From a virus: a stretch of DNA of 62,864 nt. This document shows, one piece after another, positions 57,373 to 62,864 of the stretch. The notes under the pieces were generated by a model. It was not told the origin of the DNA. It searched no databases and worked only from the letters and a program-made list of their open reading frames with translations. The stretch spans positions 1 to 62,864 of the IMG/VR virus record IMGVR_UViG_3300032241_001240. One strand, 5' to 3'. The translations under genes and the position numbers were made by a program. Every line of letters starts with the position of its first letter. Position 1 is the first letter of the stretch.

Positions 57373-58086
57373 ATGAAGCTTTTTCGCCAACTTGTGACAG
57401 CAAATAAAAGTGTGGTTACAATAGATACCGAAGATAAACGTATAGTCGATCATTTTGCTAATCCGGCAAATTATGCAGATGTTGTACTGGATATGTTCAA
57501 CAATGATAGATTTTATGATCAATTTTTTAAAGGGTGGTCTGATATTACTGTTTTAGACATCGGAGGAAACATAGGTTTGTTTTCACTTTATGTGCACGAC
57601 ATAGCTAAAGTTGTTTATACACTAGAACCCACTACTAGCCATTATGCTATTTTACAAGAATTGACAAAAAATTATCCTACAATTTGTCCAATCAATATAG
57701 CGTTGCATAATAATGACGAAGATATTCCGTTTTATATAAGCAACGAAAATAGCACCATGAACAGTACCGTTAATCAATATGGTACAAAAACCATGGTAAA
57801 AGGTCGAACATTGAATACCATAGTTAACGAACTTGGACTAACCACTGTAGATTTTGTAAAGTGTGATATCGAAGGATCTGAAATGATTGCATTAACACAC
57901 GAAACGATTTCGGCAGTCAAAGACAAAGTTAAAGTATGGAGTATTGAGGTACATGCCACAGATAAAAATTTGCATCCAGAAATTAGTTTAAATCTCAATA
58001 GAGATCACATAATAAAAATCTTAGAAGATAATGGTTATAATGCATACCGTCATAGGTATGACTGTATATATGCATATAAGGTTTAA
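57373..58086 (+). CDS. FkbM-family methyltransferase
   Basis: 237 aa. SAM-binding TVLDIGGNIGLFSLYVHDIA, then YTLEPTTSHYAILQELTKNY, NSTVNQYGTKTMVKGRTLNT and VDFVKCDIEGSEMIALT, the characteristic FkbM segments. Usually O-methylates sugars or glycans. AAGGAATAACA precedes ATG 57373. Its place in the sugar cluster suggests it caps or modifies the glycan. Confidence 0.88.
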   Translation: MKLFRQLVTANKSVVTIDTEDKRIVDHFANPANYADVVLDMFNNDRFYDQFFKGWSDITVLDIGGNIGLFSLYVHDIAKVVYTLEPTTSHYAILQELTKNYPTICPINIALHNNDEDIPFYISNENSTMNSTVNQYGTKTMVKGRTLNTIVNELGLTTVDFVKCDIEGSEMIALTHETISAVKDKVKVWSIEVHATDKNLHPEISLNLNRDHIIKILEDNGYNAYRHRYDCIYAYKV

Positions 58087-58088
58087 TA

Positions 58089-58697
58089 ATGCATCCTATA
58101 GAACAAAGAATAATTGATATAACATATCAAGAAAAATTAAGCCATTTAAGCAGTGTGTTAAGTGCATGGCCTATTATACACGAAATATATAACGAAAAAG
58201 CAGAAGATGAGATATTTGTGTTAAGCAATGGCCACGCAGGATTGGCATTGTATTGCGAATTAGAATATAGATACGGTATTGATCCAGTCATGCTGCTGCA
58301 TAAACACGGAATACACCCCGGAAAAGATCTAGAGAACAAAATTTATTGCAGCACAGGAAGTTTAGGTAGTGGATTACCTATAGCTGTTGGTCATGCACTA
58401 GCTGATCGTTCAAAAAATGTTTATTGCATGATATCAGATGGTGAAGCAGCGGAAGGTAGCATTTGGGAAAGCCTGAGATTTATTAATACATCAAAACTTG
58501 ATAATTTACAGGTTTTTGTTAATGTTAACGGAATGAGCGCATACGAATACCTAGATGTAGATTATCTCATTCAACGTTTGTTGGTATTTTTGCCGTCTAT
58601 ACGAATAAGAATTTCTAAGCCTCCTGAATGGAATTTTGCCAAAGGATTGCTGTCGCATTATTATGTCCTTAAAGAAGAGGATTACAAACTATTATGA
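58089..58697 (+). CDS. transketolase N-terminal (TPP-binding) subunit-like
   Basis: 202 aa. FVLSNGHAGLALYCELEYRY, STGSLGSGLPIAVGHALADR and YCMISDGEAAEGSIWESLRF are the thiamine pyrophosphate/magnesium motifs (G-D-G-like: S-D-G-E) of transketolases. Compared with bacterial transketolase (~330 residues for this part) it is short. Coupled by a 4-base overlap to the second half-gene, so a two-subunit enzyme. It may form an unusual sugar precursor for the cluster. Confidence 0.83.
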   Translation: MHPIEQRIIDITYQEKLSHLSSVLSAWPIIHEIYNEKAEDEIFVLSNGHAGLALYCELEYRYGIDPVMLLHKHGIHPGKDLENKIYCSTGSLGSGLPIAVGHALADRSKNVYCMISDGEAAEGSIWESLRFINTSKLDNLQVFVNVNGMSAYEYLDVDYLIQRLLVFLPSIRIRISKPPEWNFAKGLLSHYYVLKEEDYKLL

Positions 58698-59176
58698 GAA
58701 AAGAATGTGCAGATTTACTTTTTAATTCGATGGCAGATAATGAGAAAATTGTGGTGCTCACAGCTGATCTTGGGTTCGGTCTGCTAGATCACATACGCGA
58801 CACATATTCTAACAGATTTTGGAATGTGGGAGCTGCAGAACAACTTTTGATTGGTGCAGGTATAGGATTAGCCGAATCTGGAAAGATTCCAATTTGTTAT
58901 AGTATGAGCAGTTTTATTTTATATCGTCCGTTTGAATTACTACGCAACTATCTAAATTACGAAAATATTCCAGTTAAATTAATCGGTAGTGGTAGAGATC
59001 GAGATTACTCGCACGACGGCATAAGCCATTGGGCACACGATGACGAAAATGTGTTACAAGCACTACCTAATATAGAGATTTACAAACCAAAAGATTTGAG
59101 AGATTTAGCAGAGAGTTGGCCCAGTTTTTTATTCAACAATAAACCATCTTATCTTAATTTAACGAGGAAAATATGA
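58694..59176 (+). CDS. transketolase pyrimidine-binding subunit-like
   Basis: 160 aa. IVVLTADLGFGLLDHIRDTY, then RFWNVGAAEQLLIGAGIGLA (the A-E-Q with the catalytic Glu that activates TPP), YSMSSFILYRPFELLRNYLN and GSGRDRDYSHDGISHWAHDD. Lacks the third transketolase C-terminal domain. Works as a pair with the preceding gene. ATGA overlaps link both neighbours. Confidence 0.83.
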   Translation: MRKECADLLFNSMADNEKIVVLTADLGFGLLDHIRDTYSNRFWNVGAAEQLLIGAGIGLAESGKIPICYSMSSFILYRPFELLRNYLNYENIPVKLIGSGRDRDYSHDGISHWAHDDENVLQALPNIEIYKPKDLRDLAESWPSFLFNNKPSYLNLTRKI

Positions 59177-60123
59177 ATACCAAAGTAGTTTATATAGCTG
59201 GTTGTCTTGGATTTATAGGTGGATATGTTACACGTACCTGTTTGATGCGAGGGTGGCAGGTTATGGGCGTAGATTGTCAAACTTATGCAGCGAATAAAGA
59301 TCTACTTAACGAGTTCGATCAATATAAAAATTTTACCTTTTGTAATAAAAATATTAACGATCTCAATATGTTATACGACTGCGATTATATTTTGAATTTG
59401 GCCGCGGAAACACATGTTGATAATAGTATAACAGGTAGTACCGAGTTTATTCGCAGCAATATTGACGGAGTACACAATTTATTGCAGTTGATACAAAACA
59501 AACATCGTTTTAAAATGCCAATGCTTGTGCATTTTTCTACCGATGAGGTCTATGGAGACTCTGTAGAAAAAGGATTTGACGAAACTCAACTATTAAGACC
59601 TAGTAACCCATATTCGGCGACTAAATCTGCAGCAGATATGCTGATAACCGCTTGGCACAGGACTTACGGAGTACCATATCTCATTGTAAGGCCAAGTAAT
59701 AATTACGGTGTTGGTCAGTATATAGAAAAATTTATTCCAAAAAGTATACAATATCTATCATTAGGAAAACGAGTACCGTTGCACGAACACGGTACTCCTC
59801 GCAGAACCTGGCTACATGCACAAGATACAGCAGATGCGGTAATGTTACTGTTAGAAACAGGTGCAGAAAATGAAATTTACAATATTTCTGGAAATTATGA
59901 AGATAGCAATCTAAATATTTTTAAGAAAATACTGCATTGTATGAGTTTTAATCCAGACAATTATCTTGATTATGTAGATTTTTCTGTTATGAGACCAGGG
60001 CAAGATGTTAGGTATAGCATAGATGATACCAAGCTTAGAAATCTAGGTTGGACTAACAAAAAGATCTTTGACAAAGAATTGTCAGAAATTGTAGATTATC
60101 ACAGAACGAGGTTCATCTGGTGA
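59173..60123 (+). CDS. dTDP-glucose 4,6-dehydratase-like SDR (RmlB-like)
   Basis: 316 aa. VVYIAGCLGFIGGYVTRTCL (Rossmann G-x-x-G-x-x-G), ILNLAAETHVDNSITGSTEF, VHFSTDEVYGDS (T-D-E catalytic, as in RmlB), PYSATKSAADML (Y-x-x-x-K), IVRPSNNYGVGQYIEKFIPK and RTWLHAQDTADAVML. Produces 4-keto-6-deoxy or related sugar nucleotides. Start overlaps the transketolase stop by four bases. Confidence 0.85.
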   Translation: MNTKVVYIAGCLGFIGGYVTRTCLMRGWQVMGVDCQTYAANKDLLNEFDQYKNFTFCNKNINDLNMLYDCDYILNLAAETHVDNSITGSTEFIRSNIDGVHNLLQLIQNKHRFKMPMLVHFSTDEVYGDSVEKGFDETQLLRPSNPYSATKSAADMLITAWHRTYGVPYLIVRPSNNYGVGQYIEKFIPKSIQYLSLGKRVPLHEHGTPRRTWLHAQDTADAVMLLLETGAENEIYNISGNYEDSNLNIFKKILHCMSFNPDNYLDYVDFSVMRPGQDVRYSIDDTKLRNLGWTNKKIFDKELSEIVDYHRTRFIW

Positions 60124-60833
60124 ATATTGCGTTACAACTTAGTGGTAGATTGAGATTCACAGAAGCAAGCTTATCTAGTCTTATCGGTGCTATAATTGAA
60201 CCTCTTAGGCCAGATATATTTTTTAGTTTTTGGAATCCAGAACAACTGTCTACATTATACTATTATAAACAGGTACTTGAGCCAAAACTTGTTGAGGTCG
60301 AAAATCAAAATATCATAAAATCTTACCTCGACGATTTGTTTCATTTTAATGTACATAAAAATATGCCATCTATGAGTTATAAATTTTATCGCGTTAGTCA
60401 ACTGCGAAAATCATGGGAAATAGCAACCGGAACAAATTATGATTTAGTGATTCAAGCACGCAGCGATAATATATTTTATGAAAAACTTGATTTAGAGAGA
60501 TGTAATCGTGCAATTGAGGAAAATGCAATACTTTGCGCTAACCAAGGTTATAATCAAATAATAGACGATTATATACCGCAGCCTAGAATGGTAGACAATT
60601 TTTATCTTGGTCCAACATCACTAGTTGATCAAGCAAATGAAACTTTTTGGCAACTTAGATATCAAGCACAAGAATGGACAGAAAAAGGAATGCTGCATCA
60701 AGTAAGAATTCCAGAAATCATTCAATCTAAGATATGGCAAGATTCTGGTATAAAAATTAGAGGATTACCCGGTAGTGGGCATGTTGGTAATTTTTGGTAT
60801 GACATTGATAGATCGGAGACTAAGTGGAAATGA
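60120..60833 (+). CDS. putative glycosyltransferase-like protein
   Basis: 237 aa with a GTG start at 60120 overlapping the previous stop (GTGA). NIALQLSGRLRFTEASLSSL, DIFFSFWNPEQLSTLYYYKQ, and YDLVIQARSDNIFYEKLDL (an R-x-D-N acidic turn typical of certain capsule and LPS transferases). Ends with a GLPGSGHVGNFWYDID segment. Likely a sugar transferase of the cluster; exact family not determined. Confidence 0.6.
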   Translation: MNIALQLSGRLRFTEASLSSLIGAIIEPLRPDIFFSFWNPEQLSTLYYYKQVLEPKLVEVENQNIIKSYLDDLFHFNVHKNMPSMSYKFYRVSQLRKSWEIATGTNYDLVIQARSDNIFYEKLDLERCNRAIEENAILCANQGYNQIIDDYIPQPRMVDNFYLGPTSLVDQANETFWQLRYQAQEWTEKGMLHQVRIPEIIQSKIWQDSGIKIRGLPGSGHVGNFWYDIDRSETKWK

Positions 60834-61780
60834 AATTATTATTTGTTGTTCATAGATACGGATATCCTGGCGGTAGTGAACAATACACAAAATCAATGGC
60901 CGAAGAAAGTCTACGCCGAGGTCACACCGTAGCTGTTTTTGCCGGAGAACATACTGGGGATATAAATGGTATTCATGTAACCAATAATACCAATATACTT
61001 GCTGCAAACTGGGATCTTATAATTGTCCACGGTGGAGACGTGGCTGTACAAAATTTTGTATTATCGAATGCAAAAAATATACCTAGCCCTATTTTGTATT
61101 TAATTGTGCTACCTAGCACCACAGATGTTTGTATTAAAGCATTACAAGATTGTGCATTTATAGGATGTAGTACACGGCAAGATTGGATACATTGTGAAAA
61201 ATATGGTGTAACGAACAAGGCAGTAAATGTAAGACACGGAATTGCATGGCAAGATTGCATGGGGAAATCTGGGTTTAAAGTTAAACACGGAATAACCGGT
61301 AAAATGTTTTTGAGTTGTGGTGGTTATTGGCCGAACAAAGCAATGAAAGAACTTGCTACTGTATTTGAAATTTGTAATCCACAAAATGCCACTTTAGTAA
61401 CAACCGGGTACGATAATCGAATGAATCTCATGCCAACTCATTCATCTCTCGTTAGACCAATGTTGATCAATAATCGAGAAGAAGTTTTATCAGCAATATA
61501 CGATGCAGATTGTTTGTTGATGCACAGTTATCAAGAAGGGTTTGGTCTTGTATTATTAGAAGCAATGTTGAATCAAACACCGTGGATAGCTCGAAAAATT
61601 GCAGGAGCCGAGTTGATGCAGCAATATGGTTGTACATACGAAAGTGACGCAGAACTTATATTTCACATTCGCACGTTTAATCGCAATGATTTTGATATTA
61701 AAGGCGCTTACGATTATGTCTGTGCAAATCATTTGATCTCACACACAATAGACGATATTGAATTAATCACAAAGTTGTGA
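60830..61780 (+). CDS. GT-B glycosyltransferase (GT4-like)
   Basis: 316 aa from ATG 60830 (ATGA overlap); a GTG six bases upstream with GGAG five bases before it is an alternative. KLLFVVHRYGYPGGSEQYTK at the N-terminus (GT4 Gly-rich loop), LSCGGYWPNKAMKELATVFE, and SYQEGFGLVLLEAM (E-x7-E donor motif). Transfers a sugar from a nucleotide donor. Last gene of the plus-strand cluster; it ends at 61780, one base from the convergent stop. Confidence 0.85.
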   Translation: MKLLFVVHRYGYPGGSEQYTKSMAEESLRRGHTVAVFAGEHTGDINGIHVTNNTNILAANWDLIIVHGGDVAVQNFVLSNAKNIPSPILYLIVLPSTTDVCIKALQDCAFIGCSTRQDWIHCEKYGVTNKAVNVRHGIAWQDCMGKSGFKVKHGITGKMFLSCGGYWPNKAMKELATVFEICNPQNATLVTTGYDNRMNLMPTHSSLVRPMLINNREEVLSAIYDADCLLMHSYQEGFGLVLLEAMLNQTPWIARKIAGAELMQQYGCTYESDAELIFHIRTFNRNDFDIKGAYDYVCANHLISHTIDDIELITKL

Positions 61781-61781
61781 A

Positions 61782-62465
61782 TTATAAATCAACTGCATCG
61801 AATAATTCTAATGGATGTATTTTTCCACAAAATTCATTTGGAATCCACTTGTCATCTTCTTTTTTGAACCAAGTTACAAAACTCAAGATTAAATGTATTC
61901 TCGAAATAGAACTAGGTTCTGCAGTGAAAACACGATGATATTGACTTTGGTCAAATGCATAAACGTTTCCGGGTTCTAAGAAAAAATCTAGTTGATTTTC
62001 CATTTGAAAACGATAAGATTGACTGCTGATAATCGGAACTATAACACGCAACACCTCAAAAGGTGTTTCATCTTTATGCCAGTTGTTTATATTATATTCA
62101 GGCAATGTTCTTCCATCTAAACATCCAATTTTACACCTAACCAAACAAAAATTTCCAAGATCGTCTAACAAATCTTGTTCTATTAATTGATCATACTGCA
62201 AAGTATCTTGATAATCTTGCCTATTACCGTGATTACCGCACAACTGTTTTGTATATGGCTGTAACGAACAATACCTATTATAGTGAAGACCAGTGCCTGT
62301 ATAATATGCAGCATTGGGCCATGTATGATGCTCAACAGATTCCCAATAGGTTATTACCTTATTGATTAATTCTGTCTTTACCAAAGGTCTTGATAATATC
62401 TTGTTATGTTTCCATGGTATAGATTTGAATTTATAGATTTTTTTCAAACTTTTAAAAACAGTCAC
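61782..62465 (-). CDS. 2-oxoglutarate/Fe(II) hydroxylase, aspartyl/asparaginyl beta-hydroxylase-like
   Basis: 227 aa from GTG 62465, which overlaps the previous stop as GTGA; a TTG one codon earlier is also possible. Jelly-roll motifs: NINNWHKDETPFEVLRVIVP (H-x-D), FLEPGNVYAFDQSQYHRVFT (distal H) and ISRIHLILSF (R). It probably modifies a side chain or small molecule with 2-oxoglutarate and oxygen. Faces the glycosyltransferase cluster tail to tail. Confidence 0.78.
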   Translation of the reverse strand: MTVFKSLKKIYKFKSIPWKHNKILSRPLVKTELINKVITYWESVEHHTWPNAAYYTGTGLHYNRYCSLQPYTKQLCGNHGNRQDYQDTLQYDQLIEQDLLDDLGNFCLVRCKIGCLDGRTLPEYNINNWHKDETPFEVLRVIVPIISSQSYRFQMENQLDFFLEPGNVYAFDQSQYHRVFTAEPSSISRIHLILSFVTWFKKEDDKWIPNEFCGKIHPLELFDAVDL

Positions 62466-62864
62466 CAATATCCGCCTTTGGCACTGCTGCTAGGTGCCCT
62501 ACAACTCCAGTATCGAGCAGTTTTCGGATCTTTTGCTGTAGAACAATGATGTCTAGCTGCAAAGCTTTTCCTTCGTGATGCGCTGCCTTTCCTGATACGC
62601 AGTTTGCTACCATGAGGACTGCCAAACTCAACCTTTTTAGCTATAACATGCCCTTCTTTATCCTTGCGACCGCTGTTCACATATACCTTATGACGTTTCG
62701 AGTCACCTTTCATTACCTTACGTAATGGTACGGTTCTCCCAGCATATACCGCTTCTTCCACGGTGTCCCTGCCGTCCTCGATCCACCCATAGCGCAGGAA
62801 AAACCTGTCATCATCATCATATTGTTCATCCAACACGGTAGTGGATTCATTCAAGGTGTTGTAG
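62462..62864 (-). CDS. C-terminal part of a phage virion/capsid-associated protein, 5' end beyond the window
   Basis: The frame is open to the right edge; the first possible start in the window is TTG 62854, so the gene probably continues upstream. Visible residues: TLNESTTVLDEQYDDDDRFF (L-N-E before Ser is like a prohead protease site), then KVYVNSGRKDKEGHVIAKKV, EFGSPHGSKLRIRKGSASRR and KSFAARHHCSTAKDPKTARY followed by WSCRAPSSS. The basic segment with RRKSFAARHHC...KTARYWSCR recurs, as I recall, in many marine phage structural proteins. Exact role unknown. Confidence 0.6.
   Translation of the reverse strand, partial: YNTLNESTTVLDEQYDDDDRFFLRYGWIEDGRDTVEEAVYAGRTVPLRKVMKGDSKRHKVYVNSGRKDKEGHVIAKKVEFGSPHGSKLRIRKGSASRRKSFAARHHCSTAKDPKTARYWSCRAPSSSAKGGYW

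Noticed and set aside
1-62864. CRISPR arrays, tRNA/rRNA genes, insertion sequences, integrase or att sites
   Set aside because: Looked for direct repeats with spacers, cloverleaf-like gaps, transposase or integrase motifs; none seen. Gaps between genes are too short for most of these.

Overview
The window is a piece of an AT-rich, T4-like contractile-tailed phage (myovirus) genome. It carries recognisable counterparts of T4 gp1, gp4, gp13, gp14, gp15, gp16, gp17, gp18, gp19, gp32, gp41, gp61, UvsW, UvsX and UvsY, and possibly gp62. Many late genes have a T4-type late promoter octamer (TATAAATA or a close variant). The combination of T4 core genes, a Usg-family protein (a family known mainly from Alphaproteobacteria), an IscA/HesB-like protein, sugar-modifying genes and 2-oxoglutarate hydroxylases suggests a phage of an aquatic, AT-rich, probably alphaproteobacterial host. 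That host assignment is inference. No rRNA, tRNA, CRISPR array or insertion sequence was recognised.

Layout. 1-1175 (-) is the 5' part of a tail fibre or tailspike running off the left edge. 1264-2457 (+) is a full-length CCA-adding-type nucleotidyltransferase. 2458-14497 (-) is a nuclease followed by poorly known, mostly virion-like or core-like genes, an Fe-S carrier, and a strongly terminated putative structural gene. 15320-30156 is the replication and recombination block, mainly on the minus strand: helicase, primase, a miniature DNA polymerase III alpha-like protein, a putative clamp-loader subunit, UvsW, UvsY, UvsX and gp32. It is interspersed with several structural genes. 30301-45657 (-) is the packaging and tail block: TerL, Usg-like protein, TerS, gp4-like nuclease, a tube-related baseplate protein, tail tube, a hydroxylase, a methyltransferase and a giant sheath. 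45777-48223 holds a dNMP kinase, a SLOG-like protein, a PTH2-family peptidyl-tRNA hydrolase and neck protein gp13. 48344-52871 (+) holds gp14, a GH19 lysozyme, gp15 and a second nucleotidyltransferase of the CCA type. 52895-61780 (+) is a tightly overlapping cluster for glycan or sugar synthesis (glycosyltransferases, two SDR enzymes, a FkbM methyltransferase and a two-gene transketolase). 61782-62864 (-) is another hydroxylase and the end of a virion-type protein.

Most striking features. (1) uvsX is fractured: two separate ORFs carry the N- and C-exteins with matching split-intein halves, and a free-standing homing endonuclease gene lies between them. (2) The large terminase gene is broken inside its Walker A motif by a second intein, whose two parts lie in overlapping reading frames with a Shine-Dalgarno sequence before the second. 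(3) A 203-residue protein retains the conserved motifs of the C-family (DnaE) polymerase catalytic core, including three catalytic-type aspartates, in miniature. (4) At two genes, the late promoter octamer ends exactly five bases before the ATG and there is no ribosome binding site, which predicts leaderless late mRNAs. (5) Two CCA-type enzymes plus a PTH2 protein suggest a tRNA maintenance toolkit.

Once the left-edge partial gene and one short ORF (10466-10624) are counted, no stretch over about 300 bases lacks a gene.
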